A DNA stretch of 64,000 nucleotides. It comes from Spinacia oleracea (Eukaryota; Streptophyta; Magnoliopsida; Caryophyllales; Amaranthaceae). Below, in pieces: positions 25,511-37,446 of the stretch; positions within the stretch are counted from its first letter, which is position 1, and every line of letters starts with the position of its first letter. Location of the stretch: positions 2,023,747 to 2,087,746 of the forward strand of contig NC_079488.1 of NCBI RefSeq assembly GCF_020520425.1, read 5' to 3'. The translations under genes were made by a program, and so were the position numbers. Below the pieces are notes generated by a model that was not told the origin of the DNA, searched no databases, and saw nothing but the letters and a program-made list of their open reading frames with translations.

Positions 25511-26901
25511 TGAAGGAAATAATGCCCTTGGTCCAAGTATGCATTCTATGATAAGTCTAATAAATGCGGTTCAGTATTAATTAACAAATTAATAATTCAG
25601 TGAGATCAAGTGAGCTGAATGCCTAGCTAGAGGCCGCTTCAGTTCAAGTGGAATTAATGATATTAATCCACAGCTTACTCTTGACTGAACCCGTAGGGTC
25701 ACACAAATAGTACGTAAACGGATCAAGTATTTAATGGCATTAAATACTCCATCTATGAATATTCGGAATCGACGGATCTTGGTTTCAGTGGGAGCTGAGA
25801 TCGTCACAGGCAAGAAATGAATACTCCGGAAACGATGATATTGCCGGAAACGGAAATATGGATCGTATCGGAAATATAAATATTATCCAAGTCGTAGATG
25901 TTGCCGGAAACGGAAACATGGTACGTATCGGAAAATATTATCGGAAATGGAAATATTGCCAGAATCGGAAATATTGCCGGAAACGGAAATATTGTCAGAA
26001 TCGGAAATATTATCGGAATCGGAAAATAATTCCGGAAACGGAAATATTAAATATTTGTTCGAAACGGAAAATAATTCCGGAATCGGAAATGTTAAATATT
26101 GTTCGTATCGGAAATGAATTCCGGAATCGGAAATTTAATCGGAAGCGTATCGTACGAATAAGCATCGGACGAGGCCTGCCGGACGAGGGCCAAGCTCGAA
26201 GCCAGGCCATCGCCCAGCAAGCCAAACGCGCGCCACAAGCCCAGCCAAGGCAGCGCCCAGGCCTACCGCAAGGCAGGCCCAGCGCGCGCCAAGGCCGCGG
26301 CTGCGTGGGCCTCGCTGCGTGGGCTGCTGCTCGCACGCACGCGCATGGGCGGCCCATCGTGGCTGCCGTGTGTGTGTGTGTGAGTTTGTGTTCATGCACG
26401 ATTCCTAAAACGTGCAGAGTTCGGTTAATGATTAAATTTCTAATTCTATTTGATAAATTAATTAATTAGAGTTCTTGTAGGATTCTAAGTTTAATTAATT
26501 CGTATCCTAATAGGATTCCAATTCTCTTTCCATACCCCTATAAATATGTGGCCTGGGTTCACAATTTATAACGAGTTTTAAAGTATTCAAAGTGAGTTTT
26601 TGAGAGAAAAATTCAGTCACACATCTTGCTCAAAAGTGCCGAAAATTCTAGTACCTTAAGGGCGATTCTAGTTGGTCAATCTTAAGGCGGATCCGGACGT
26701 GCTGTGGACTATCTACGGAGGGACGACACTTGGAGTCCTAAAGACTTGTTCTTGTTCGGTTCGGGCGCAGCTAGGGAGGGCACGCAACAAAGAGTATGCA
26801 TCTAAATTATGCTATATGATTATGTGTAAATAATATGTATTCCTGGGTTAATGGTTGTTTCCGCATGATTTATGTAATATCATATGTATCATAACCTAAC
26901 A
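25511..26901 (+). mobile_element. Solo LTR of the copia family A/B
   Basis: It starts TGAAGGAAATAATGCCC and ends CATAACCTAACA, with the target duplication GAGGG at 25506-25510 and 26902-26906; the other Tekay LTR shows the uninterrupted site. It is 1391 bases, the same family as the LTRs at 32069, 39332, 55249, 58532 and 63401 but in the opposite orientation. The first third contains an 18-base minisatellite (GGAAATATTGCCGGAAAC type, about 25840-26140), which keeps a long frame open (25858-26469). That frame lies upstream of the TATA box and is probably not translated. No internal region remains, so it arose by LTR-LTR recombination. Confidence 0.9.
26538..26547 (+). promoter_or_regulatory. 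LTR TATA box
   Basis: CTATAAATA in a C-rich setting (CCATACCCC upstream), about 360 bases before the LTR end. The same box is kept in every copy of this LTR family (for example TATTTATA at 32423-32430 on the plus strand for a minus-strand copy). It is the likely polymerase II promoter and marks the U3/R limit. Confidence 0.65.
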
Positions 26902-27637
26902 GAGGGATCGAAGGAGAAGGAGAAGGATACTTACCGGCGGCGAGGAGACCGGCGGCTGGAGCAACGGCGTGAAGGAGGAGAGCAGCGACGAGGAGAGAGA
27001 GAGAATGAGTTCTTGAGGGTTTGAAAACTTACGTGAATAGTGAAGGAGGATTTTGATTTTCTCTTCCTAGCTTTCACGTGAATTAGAAGAAAGAAGGGGA
27101 GGGTTTGAGTTTGGGTTTTGATGTTGGGCTTTTCAAGTGGGCTAGACTTAGGATTTAGCTTTTATGATTCGAGTCCAAAACTGAATAGGATCGTTTTCTA
27201 AATTCAATCAATTTTCGTAATTCAAATTCTTTTCAACTTAAAATTCTAAAATCATTTTCGATTTCGTAAATCGTTGAAAATATTAAAATGTAATAACTAA
27301 ATATACGTTAACTATATATTTATTTCCAAAATTCATAAATTCTTATTTAAATATATTAAATATACGTTAAAATATATAACTGAAATGTATAAAATTACGG
27401 GGGATTACACTATGATCTACTACCGTTTCAAAACGGATCAGTCAAAAAGGCTATTAGTTAGGTTAAATTTTGAATTAATGCTATAGGAGAAGGGGAGAAG
27501 ATTTGGGGATTGAATTAAATTGACATTGAAAATACTTAAGCTTGGAGAGTTAATGGGAAGGTGAAGAATGGGGAAGATGAAGTAGGGGACGATAATTTAG
27601 GCATAATCAAGTTGAGTATCGATCCTAATTTTGGGTA

Positions 27638-27938
27638 ATCCCTCCGTCCCGTTTTTATAGTCCTGATTCTATTTTAAGCGTCCCAAAATTATAATCATGT
27701 TTCTATTTCTGGCCATTAAGTTTTTCACTTTCCCATGTACTATATTAATTAAAAATGCACTGAAAATCCAGCACAACTTCTCCATGCACTATATTCCTTT
27801 TTCCATGTATTATATTTCACTTTCTCATACAAATCAATTATCAATGTACTACATTCTAAATTTCCGTGTACTATATTACACTTTTCTTAAAACCCGTGTT
27901 TTTAGTCAAATAATACTATAAATATGGGATGGATGCAG
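27638..27938. mobile_element. Stowaway MITE (301 bp)
   Basis: The left end reads ATCCCTCCGTCCCGTTTTTA and the right end, in reverse complement, CTGCATCCATCCCATATTTA; TA dinucleotides flank both (27636-27637 and 27939-27940). Ends, TA duplication and length are all typical of Stowaway. It lies just outside the right end of the Tekay element in intergenic DNA. Confidence 0.75.
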
Positions 27939-28590
27939 TACAATTCTAGTAAATTAAAGAGACGGAGATTAGTAGTATACTACGTAATAACTAATGACAA
28001 TAAAGTAGAATAATGAATGACCATTATTTTTTTATAACAAAAAGTAAATAGAAAGATTATTAAAATTGAGACACGTGTCATCAAAATGGTATTGCTTATG
28101 TGTCAATGAAATGGTGCTGGTTATTCTTTTTAAATACTAGGTATTGATAAGTATTTAATAGTCCCTTTTTTATCTTTTTATTTTTATAGAATTTATAAAT
28201 TTAAAAGGTTTTTATGTCGGGTATTTGGCTATTTTCGGATCTTTTATTTAATTATTTATGATTTGTATTTAGATTCAAAATGTCTTGTATGCACGAGGTG
28301 CACAGTAACGTTACTAGTCTTATATGCACGCAGTGCGTGCAAGATAATTAAAAAAAATTAAAATTGTGTAATTACAATTAATCACCATACCACAAATAAT
28401 AGGCAAGAAAAAATTGTTTACAAAGTTCGGTCATCTAAAGAAAAAAAAATCTGTGAAATATATAAATGAACCCCTTTTAAAAAAATTCGATGAAGTTTTC
28501 AACATTGACAGATGATCCTAATTACCTTAGTTTTTTTAATATAGTAATTAGGGGGCATGTGTATTATGAACTTATTGGTATATGAGAATA

Positions 28591-28717
28591 ATATGACATT
28601 TGTTATTTTTTAATAATTAAATTGTAAAGTAACGAAGGTAGTTTAGTCTTTTAGACAGGGCACACCAAAAATGTAATTACTGAAATAACGGCAGCTCTTC
28701 CCGCATAGAATAGAGAT
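28591..28717. repeat. Dispersed repeat, copy 1
   Basis: This stretch (ATATGACATTTGTTATTTT ... GGTAGTTTAGTCTTTTAGA ... ATAGAATAGAGAT) recurs at 29323-29455 in the same orientation with moderate divergence. It may be the end of a larger non-autonomous element, since both copies finish in a similar TA(G/T)AATAGAGAT string. No gene is visible between 27940 and 30680. Confidence 0.6.
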
Positions 28718-29322
28718 ACTAGATGATATTCAACCAATGAATAAGTACCTCATATTGTTTTCATACCGCTATAAAAATACAAATAGGCAGACAACAATTT
28801 GTATGTTTTGTTAGGGTTCAAGCATTATGACATTCAGGGTCAGGATGAATATTGAACCAATGATCAAAAGTTTGTGAGCCTACATTTAATTTTGGTATCA
28901 AAGATGAATATCAATACTAATCTCACAATCAAACAACATACTGAAGTATTAATTTACAATAAATTAATTTCAGAGATTACTTTTCGGATCACAATTAAAT
29001 ATCCAAATTAATGAGAAATTTCTTAATTCCACAAATTAATGAACCGGATTTACTTTTGGGATCAAAATTGGATATCCAATACTAATTTCTCATTTCGGAT
29101 ATTAATTCTATAGAAAACTAATGAGCCAAGTTAAGCAAAAATTGACGAAAAAGTCAAATCTAACCTATGATTTGGGGACAATAATTTCGTAAACAATCAT
29201 TCAATCGGTAATCCCTAAGATTCAATTATAAACCCTAACATCGTGTTTTCCTATTTTTACATACAATTCAACGCATCAAAGCTAAATTCAGAAAGGAAAA
29301 ACACAACCAAAATTGAAACTTA

Positions 29323-29455
29323 ATATGGCAGTTGTTATTTTTTAATTAATTAATTAAATTTTAAAGTAATCGAGGGTAGTTTAGTCTTTTAGATAAGGGA
29401 CACCAAAAGTGTGATTACTGAAATAACATCACCTATTCCCTTATATAATAGAGAT
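29323..29455. repeat. Dispersed repeat, copy 2
   Basis: Second copy of the repeat at 28591-28717, about 730 bases downstream in direct orientation, with a slightly longer TTAATTAATTAAT spacer. It ends TTATATAATAGAGAT. Confidence 0.6.
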
Positions 29456-29635
29456 TGTACATTGGGTGGCTTTTACCCATTTTTTTGGTAACTTTTAACG
29501 AGTAACTTCCGACAACAACGTTTATACAAGTCAAAATTTCAAATACGCCACATTTTCATTTAATTCCCAATCTAACGTCCACATCAGCGTTGATACAAAG
29601 AAAAATAATGTTTTTTCCCGGTTCAACGATATTAG

Positions 29636-29785
29636 AAGGTAAAATCGCCAATTCAATTGGCGATGTCTCTCAAGGAATATTATAAGGCAAAATCGCCAAT
29701 TCAATTGGTGATGTCTCCAGACATCTCTATTTGAATTGGAGATTTTGCCAGACAACATCTCCACTCCAATTGGCGATTTTGCCTT
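29636..29785. repeat. Cluster of inverted AATTGGCGAT repeats
   Basis: A unit of about 30 bases, GGCAAAATCGCCAATT followed by CAATTGGCGATGTCTC, occurs twice in one orientation (about 29639-29670 and 29687-29718) and then twice as its reverse complement (about 29719-29755 and 29757-29783). Each unit is itself palindromic around AATTCAATT, and the two halves can also pair with each other, so the RNA or single strand could fold into a long hairpin. Confidence 0.7.
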
Positions 29786-30683
29786 ACATCTCTTTTGTAG
29801 TTAATGATGAGTAAAAAGTAACACTTCGCCATTTGACTTAGCTTTTATCATTTAAAATATATAACTTTTACATGATACCGAGGTAACTTTTAAACATTTT
29901 ACTTCAACTTTTACTTTGATTTACAATATTTATCGTACAACAACTTTAAATACTAACTTGTGTTTCAATAAACTACGTAATACATTGTTTGAATGTAGTA
30001 AGTTCCCTTGTTATGCGATTGGTTGAGTATTTTGGGGATACCATAGTTTTGGTAGAGTATCGTCGTGAATTTTAGTTTGTTGATAAATAATTGACAGGCT
30101 AAAGTCGTATCGCCTAATCAAAGATAAACCCAAGTCCGCTAACAAGATAGTAAGGGAAGTAGGGATCGAATCCACAGGGAAACGAGCGTTCTTTCTATTA
30201 CTAAATCTAAGGTCTAGATTACTGGAAACAAGATTTTGGTTGTTTTGGTTGATTAATAATACGACAATAATAAAATATGGGAATATCAATATTAAAAGAA
30301 TCTAGGGCGACGGTTCACCACAAATGCAGACTAGGGATTGACGACATACCATAATAAACAATTAATGACCACAACTAGGAAAACATGCATCTCTCGAATC
30401 TTATGAATTCCTTAGGAAATTACAACTAGCAAGCTCTCGCTATGTACTAGAAATAATTCCTATCTATAAGCACAGATCATGAACATCAGATTTATACCTC
30501 TCGGCGCATAATCTAAGATTCATCAAATTCAATCAAAATAGTCCGACCGAACAGAATTGACGAACAAACAAAACAAGCTATAGAAATCCCAAACCTTTAA
30601 AATGTATGAACTTAAAACACTATGCTTAACAATAGTGTATTGAGTCACATATAGGTGAAATTCACTATTTATAAGAAAAGTTT

Positions 30684-31505
30684 TTGCATTTCTTCCCTTT
30701 GAAAGCTCTATCATGGTTGCTCAATCAACCAAGGTTTGAACCTTCGTGCTTGCATATTTCCAATTTTTCTTTTCCCTTCTCTATTTCTTGGTTCATTCTC
30801 ATTTCTGGGGTACCCTTTTTTTCCCTCTCTATTTCCTCGGTGCTCTCTTTCTCTTCGTCCCTATGTTCTTCTCTCTCTTCTATTTTTCTAAAGCAGTGTT
30901 CTTGATTCTCTTTCGTTGATCGGAATTCTTCCTGCCAGCCTTGCGTGATCGGTCTTCGTTGATTGGATTTCTTCCCTGCCATCCTTGCGCGATAAATCGA
31001 TCATGACGGCGGTGGTTGTATCATAGATTGAAGTCGATTTGGTCGGCTAGGGTTTGATTGGATCTCACTTTTCAATTTTTCTTTCGGTTTCCAAGATCTG
31101 GTATCATCGCCATTATTTTGTTTATGCATAGCTGTAGTTAGCCGACCCCTTTTCTCCTTTCCTTTATTTCTTTTGTTCCATTTGCTGGATCGTTTTCCCT
31201 AATTCATTTTCCAACCTAAGCTTCTTTCATCTCTGCTCAGCCCCCTCTCATCAAATCAAACTCCACAATAATCCACCAAATTTCGATCTTCCCACCACCA
31301 TTCATGTGTTGTTTGTCTCAGTCTCAACCAGGTGGCTGGTGGCGGTGCTGCGTCAGAGTTTGATCGTTTTTTGTTAGGTATTTTCTCCTTATTTTTTCGA
31401 TTTTTGTGATTTTTTTGTGTGTTTTCTGAATAGGGTAGTTGTTATTGGTTGATGCTTTTTGTGTTTTTTAAAATTTTAAAAGATGGGCGTTGAATGAATT
31501 TGCAG
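30684..31505 (+). promoter_or_regulatory. Promoter/5' UTR side of the BTL1-like locus
   Basis: A strongly pyrimidine-rich tract on the plus strand (CTCTCTTTCTCTTCG types, about 30750-31330) precedes the first recognisable exon. A first exon with a start codon should lie here, ending before the acceptor TTTGCAG at 31499-31505, but I could not fix it: the ATG at 31304 gives only a short frame that does not join the next exon. Upstream, 29790-30680 shows no gene. Confidence 0.35.
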
Positions 31506-32068
31506 AATAACAAGCAGTTGGTGTTTGGGGATGTTTATGGAGCTGTTTTGCTTCCTAAACAGGTGGAGCTTGAAAAATCCCAGAATATGGACTTTAAATT
31601 CCAAGTTCCTGATGTTGGCAAAGTGTTTCAGGTATAATTCGTAAGTTCAAGTGGTTTGGTTTGGTTAGGTTTCAAATGCGTGTGATATATTGGACTTCCA
31701 GACTACGATTTTATATGCTATTTTTTTTGTGGAAAGAGTTGCATTTTCGATTAATTTGTGTGAATTTATTGTTTCTCTTACTGTTAAATTGATGGAGGTT
31801 TTGTTTCGACTGATTAGCATTACATAGCGAATTCATTGTCTAATTGGTTAAAAGATGTGTGTCTACTTGAACTTGACTGAAATGCTGCTCTAATGTGGCT
31901 TAGGATTTTATTGGAACCAGAGAAGTAGGGGAGTTTCTTAGTGGTGCTCTGGTTGGTTGGGGAAATGGCGAAGGCGGTTTTAGCACCTCTTGAAACCATC
32001 AGGTCTGCTTTCCTTGTGAACCATCTTCTTTGGTTTAGGCATCTTGGCTACTTCTCATATGTTGCATC

Positions 32069-33426
32069 TGTTAGGTTATGATACATATGACAATTCATAA
32101 ATCATGCGGAAAAAACCATAAAGCCAGGAAAACATATTATTTACACATAATCATTTAGCATAGTTTAGATGCATACACTTTGTTGCGTGCCTTCCCTAGC
32201 TGCGCCCGAACCGAACAAGAACAAGTCTTTAGGACTCCAAGTGTCGTCCCTCCGTAGATAGTCCACAGCACGTCCGGATCCGCCTTAAGCTTGACCAACT
32301 AGAATCGCCCTTAAGGTACTTAGAATTTTCGGCTATTGTAGGCAATTATATGACTGAATTTTTGCTCTCAAAAATCACTTTGAATACTTGAATCGTCTAT
32401 ACAAATAATGACCCTAGGCCCTTATTTATAGAGGTATGGAAAAGGAATTATAATCCTACTAGGATGTGGATTTGTTAATTAGAACTTTATTAGGACTCTA
32501 AATAACAAAGCAAATCTAATAGGATTAGGATTTTAATCTTCGCACGAATCCTAACAGGATTAGGATTTCCCGCACACGCATCGTACAAGCCGTGCACCCG
32601 CGCAGGCCTTGCGGCCCACGACAAGCGCACAACCCATGTGCGGTGCTGCGCGCGCGCCCTTGGCTGGGCCCGGCCTTGCGTTGGGCCTGGTCGAGGCGTG
32701 CGTTGCTGCGTGCGGCTCGCTGGTCGATGGCCTGGCTTCGTGCTGGGCCTTCGTCTAGCGGGCCTCGTCCGATGCTAATTCGTACGATACGCTTCCGATT
32801 AAATTCCCGATTCCGGAATTCATTTCCGATATGAACAACATTTAATATTTCCGATTCCGGAATTAATTTCCGTTTCGAACAAATATTTAATATTTCCGTT
32901 TTCGGAATTATTTTCCGATTCCGATAATATTTCCGTTTCTGACAATATTTCCGTTTCCGGCAATATTTCCGATTCCGGCAATATTTCCATTTCCGATAAT
33001 ATTTTTCGATACGTACCATGTTTCCGTTTCCGGCAAAATCTACGACTTGGATAATATTTATATTTCCGATACGATCCATATTTCCGTTTCCGGCAATATC
33101 ATCGTTTCCGGAGTATTCATTTCTTGCCTGTGACGATCTCAGCTCCCACTGAAACCAAGATCCGTCGATTCCGAATATCCATAGATGGAGTATTTAATGC
33201 TATTAAATACTTGATCCGTTTACGTACTATTTGTGTGACCCTACGGATTCAGTCAAGAGTAAGCTGTGGATTAATATCATTAATTCCACTTGAACTGAAG
33301 CGGCCTCTAGCTAGGCATTCAGCTCACTTGATCTCACTGAATTATTAACTTGTTAATTAATACTGAACCGCATTTATTAGACTTAACATTGAATGCATAC
33401 TTGGACCAAGGGCATTATTTCCTTCA
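32069..33426 (-). repeat. 3' LTR of element A
   Basis: 1358 bases, from TGTTAGGTTATG to ATTATTTCCTTCA on the plus strand. It carries the TATA box (TATTTATA at 32423-32430, plus strand), a GC-rich block (about 32570-32770) and the 18-base CCGGAAAC minisatellite (about 32775-33110). The frame at 32525-33079 on the minus strand is the minisatellite frame seen in every copy. The polypurine tract AAGTGGGAGAC (minus strand) follows directly at 33427-33437. Confidence 0.92.
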
Positions 33427-35633
33427 GTCTCCCACTTGTCCTTAGGGACAAGTGTGCATTTCCTAATTCCTTTGTCGCTCGATGCTTGCTCTTGAACATA
33501 AGGTAAGAGTTGTCATCCTTATTATGTCCAGAGGTGTTCCTCGGTTTCAGAGTTCAACTGATCAAATAAACAGATAATCATAGCCTATGATTCATCCGAG
33601 CACGGCCATGCATTTCACAGTTTCTAGCTCTCCGAGTGGCCTTGTACAACTTTTAAGCATCTCATCCCGATTTATGGGAGGACAATCCCAATCTTGCGAT
33701 CTTGAGATTAGACTTCGTTTGATAGGTGATTACCTGAGCGTTGCCTTTATAGCCTCCTTTTACGGTGCGACGGTTGGTCAACGTCAAAGCAACCAGTTCT
33801 CAAACAAGTAATCTCAAATCACTCAGGTATTGAGGATTTAGTGTCTAATAATTTTAATGAAATTTACTTATGACAGATTTTCATCTCTTACAGTAAAGTT
33901 TCATAGGTCTGTCCGATACTAGTCTTCCCAAAGTAAGTATCTATGCAAATGATTATGACATTGCCATGTCCACATAGTTCAAGAAATATAACTACTAGTC
34001 ATCTTGCATTCTAGTCGTCTAACGTTTTCTATGCGTCCAATTTTATAGAAAACTCCGACCAGGGACCATTTTCAACTTTTGACATTCAAGTTCACTTGAT
34101 AGACATTTCTTAGTCACAGGACTGGTCCTGACAGTCTATCTTGAATATATCGTCAAATTTTGAAGGGACTCATCATTTAATACTAAACCAAGATTAAATG
34201 GAATATGAAAATACATTTCATATATGATAAATGTTCAACCCCTAATGTTTTACAACCATGGGCCTCGAACCCATCTTTAAAACATTTCATGGAATTCAAA
34301 GCTATGCTTGATTTCCAGTGCTACAACGTGAGTGTTGCTTCTCACTTGTTGCATAGGTTTAGTTATCACGCTTTGCCAATCTTAACATCCTTTTCATCGA
34401 ATGTTCTTCGAGATATGATGATAAGAACTTTTGAGTATGTTTATTTTGTGATCTAGTCTTTCTTGCTACATTAGTGGTTCTTCGCATTTTGCAATGAAGA
34501 ACCATTAAGTCAACAGACATGTGATCTTCCCAAGTTCAGTGAAGAACTTTTAATGTAAACAACTCAGTTTTATTGCTTCTTAGGCAATAAGTATTTCTAC
34601 TTCAACTGTATAGGTTGCTAGTGATGCTTTGTTTGGAATTACTTATCCAATCAGTTCAAAGATATGTGGAATACTTTCCAGCTTTATCTTAGAACATAGA
34701 AATTAATATTTTAATATCCCACGCAACAACTCATGGTCTCCAATCCATGTTGCCATTTCAAAACACGATGCTCTATAGCTCGTCCTTATCAATGGTTAAC
34801 TCCAAAGGGTCTTGCTTGATCCTTTGCCAGTGTTTATGCGTGTAGCATCAATATTTAGCATATCTTTATTTCCTTGAATCAAGAAGTAATCCTATGTACC
34901 TTTTCAAGTAACATAAGTTTTTCTTGATCTCAATCTAATTGGTCTTCACCTAGATCAATAGAGATTGGTATATGTTCGTCATGCCTAAAGTCATACGATA
35001 CGTTTTTGGCGATCCTCATATTATATCATACATGATAAATTCTTTTGCAGAATAATTCCCAATTGAATTCTATTCATGTAACTTTAGCTCATTCAATTTC
35101 AGTAGATACTGAATCCAGCTAAATTCTTTGACATATAATATAGGTTAAGAATCTTATTAGATTCTTTGATGTTAACTTAGTAAATGCTTATACATAGTTC
35201 AAACATTCTTTTACTTAGATTTATTCACATGGGTCGAATATCTCCAATGGAGTATTTCGTGTTTGATTTAGTAAATGCCATTACTTAATCCAAAACAATA
35301 TTATAAGATCTTTGTAAATAGATCTTAGTACCCAGTATGTACTAAGTTTCGCCTTGGTCCATCATTGATGAATAATCTCAAATCTAAGTATTTAGCATTT
35401 GAATGTTATTTCACAATAGAGAGATATGTGTGTGATACACATAGGACCAATTAAGTTTTACGTACTCCCACTAAACTTCTTATAAATCTATAAGAATCAT
35501 GTACATTTTATGAAACTAAAATACTTATTAGCTTCACTAAAATACAATTCCAATTCCCAATTGCTTGCTTAAATCTGTACTTAGATTTTATAAGCTAGCT
35601 TTCCTTTTCAAGCATTTATTTGGATCCACAAAT

Positions 35634-35930
35634 CCTATGACATACCATGTACATAGTTTATTCCAACATTTTATTGAGGAATTGTTTTGTCATCCAATTG
35701 CCATATGTACCAATATGCAATCATTGCTTGATTTATAGACTTGAGCATTACGATTATGCATGAGGTTTCAACACAATCCACGCCGTGAATTTGCTTGTAA
35801 CCTTTAGCAACTAATCTAGCTTTGTGTGTGAACACAATTTCATGTTTGATGGTTTTTTATCCTTAAAACAAACTTGCAACCAATAGGTGTGAAACTATTC
35901 TTGCAAATCAACAAAATTTCAATTTTGTCA
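35634..35930 (-). pseudogene. Copia reverse transcriptase remnant (element A)
   Basis: On the minus strand this matches the better-kept copy in B at 49945-50300: PIGCKFVLRIKT followed by KARLVAKGYKQIHG, a hallmark of the N-terminal copia reverse transcriptase. Here one surplus T in the run at 35854-35859 shifts the frame, and further changes follow. Not functional. Confidence 0.75.
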
Positions 35931-37084
35931 TCAAAACATTGAGTATGTTTTTTGGCCTCCAACCATTTAAAACATTTGAGTCTATATATGGCCTCTAACC
36001 ATTTTAGGGAATCTGGGTTTCGTCATAGCTTTCTTACAAGTCACAAACTCATTAATCTACATGATAATAGTTTGACTGCAAGTTGTAGGTTTCTTCACTA
36101 TCTAATAGAAGAATTGCATAGTTTCAGTGACCTGAACTCCATGTTTCTTCACTATCTAATAGAAGAATCTCATAGTTTCAGTGACTTGAACTCTATGCCT
36201 ACAAGGGTATAGAACATCAAACAACAGAATGTCAATAGCCACTTAAAAGTCCTTTGAATATTCTGTTCTCCTTGAAGCACTTGTAAAGTCTTCTAAGAGA
36301 TGTCTATTCTTTAAAGCCACTTCTAAAGTCCTTAAAGAATACGTGTTCGGATTTTCTAAAGAACTTCGAAAAGCCTCCGGAATGTCCGTTTATGTTTGTT
36401 GTTCGCCTCGAAGACTTTCGAGGTCTATTTTCTCCCACTTGTCATTTTGGAAACGAATCTCCAAAAGGACATCATTTCGAGCAAACAAACATTATGTTCT
36501 CAAAAATTCGTGGTAGAAACAATACCCTTGTGTCTCATTTGAATAAATCACAATGAAACATATATCTATACTTGGGCCTTAGTTTGTTGAATAACAAACA
36601 CTAAGCTCCCACTGAGTTTAGCAACTCTCTAGATATATATTATCGAAAAGATATTCTGAAATTTCTTTTCTATAGCTTTGACGAATTTAGTTTAGTTTGG
36701 TGGTAGTTGAGCATTTTGTTTTAGAAATTAAAGGAAAAGTCTTTATGATTCATCATTGATCGAATCAAGTACTAATTGACTTCGATTATTCCAACTAAGA
36801 TATGCCATATCTTATGGACCTTGATTGTGAAATTACAACACACAATCATTGATGGTCATATTTGGTCTCAAGTAATCATCAACATGATCTAACCTAGATC
36901 TTTATGATTTCTTGCCAAGTGGATTTTATACTTCTGAATCTTTGAACTAGTCAAACAGATTCAAAATTATATCACTTTGAGTAAATAAACCCATATTCAC
37001 TCAAATCCATGTGAAATAATAAAGTCATAAAATATTTCTTTAGCTTTGAACTCTATTGTCTAGGCGTTCTAACAATAGTTCATA

Positions 37085-37446
37085 GGAAAAATTGATATTG
37101 ACAGTCCCAACTATGGTCACTTCACTTTTAAAGGTCCCAACTTTTGATTATTCTAGAGTGGTCTCAACTTTAAGGTGTGTTTTCCCAGAATGGTCCTTTA
37201 GTTTATTAAACTGCTAATTAAGTTGATTTAAGCATATCATACTATTCTATTTACTTCATTTAATTAAAAAATATGGTTATTGCACGAGAGATATGAGTCT
37301 TAATTAAGTTATTTAGCACTTAATTTTAACTAAGAGACCATTTTTGGAAAGGACTCTCTATAGTTGGGACCACTATGAGATAATCAAAAGTTGAGACCTT
37401 TTAAAGTAAATCGGCCATAGTTGGGACTGATAATATCAATTTTTCC
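37085..37446. mobile_element. Mutator-type MITE inside element A
   Basis: It has terminal inverted repeats of about 32 bases (GGAAAAATTGATATT, then ACAGTCCCAACTATGG against a right end with TCAGTCCCAACTATGG in reverse complement) and a 9-bp target duplication TAGTTCATA at 37076-37084 and 37447-37455. Element B shows the empty site with a single TAGTTCATA near 51401-51410. The 9-bp duplication is diagnostic of Mutator-like elements. No coding inside. Confidence 0.88.

Larger units (their letters stand above)
13663..27409 (-). mobile_element. Complete Ty3/gypsy chromovirus (Tekay/Del type)
   Basis: A full element runs on the minus strand. The 5-bp target duplication CTATG lies at 13658-13662 and 27410-27414. 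Both ends are of the TG...CA type (TGTAACACCCC on the left, GGGGGATTACA on the right). Order along the minus strand is 5' LTR, degenerate primer site, leader with an extra ORF, gag, protease, RT, RNase H, integrase with chromodomain-like end, polypurine tract, 3' LTR. RT/RNase H before integrase marks Ty3/gypsy; the integrase C-terminus with ILDRKVR and EEATWE fits the Tekay/Del clade. By eye the LTRs differ at only about a dozen single bases over some 2.9 kb of shared sequence, so the insertion is young. Confidence 0.93.
23122..27409 (-). repeat. 5' LTR of the Tekay-like element, split by a solo LTR
   Basis: Same sequence as the 3' LTR at 13663-16748, interrupted at 25511-26901 by a plus-strand solo LTR of another family. 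Without that insertion and its duplicated GAGGG it is about 2.9 kb. It lacks the 190-bp block of the other LTR, and one 6-base step of a GAGAAG repeat. Confidence 0.93.

Noticed and set aside
26010-26399. Open frames of 80-130 codons on both strands in the GC-rich part of the solo LTR (and same positions in the other LTRs)
   Set aside because: They come from Ala/Arg/Gly-rich low-complexity composition and the 18-base minisatellite, shift between copies, and lie upstream of the LTR TATA box.
30150-30185. GGGATCGAATCCACAGGGAA-type string, looking like part of a known dispersed repeat
   Set aside because: I recall similar strings in many plant repeats but could not find ends, a second copy or a duplication here.
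33587-33811. 74-codon plus-strand frame repeated at 47915-48139
   Set aside because: It is antisense to the copia element's coding direction and is shared only because A and B are copies of one family.
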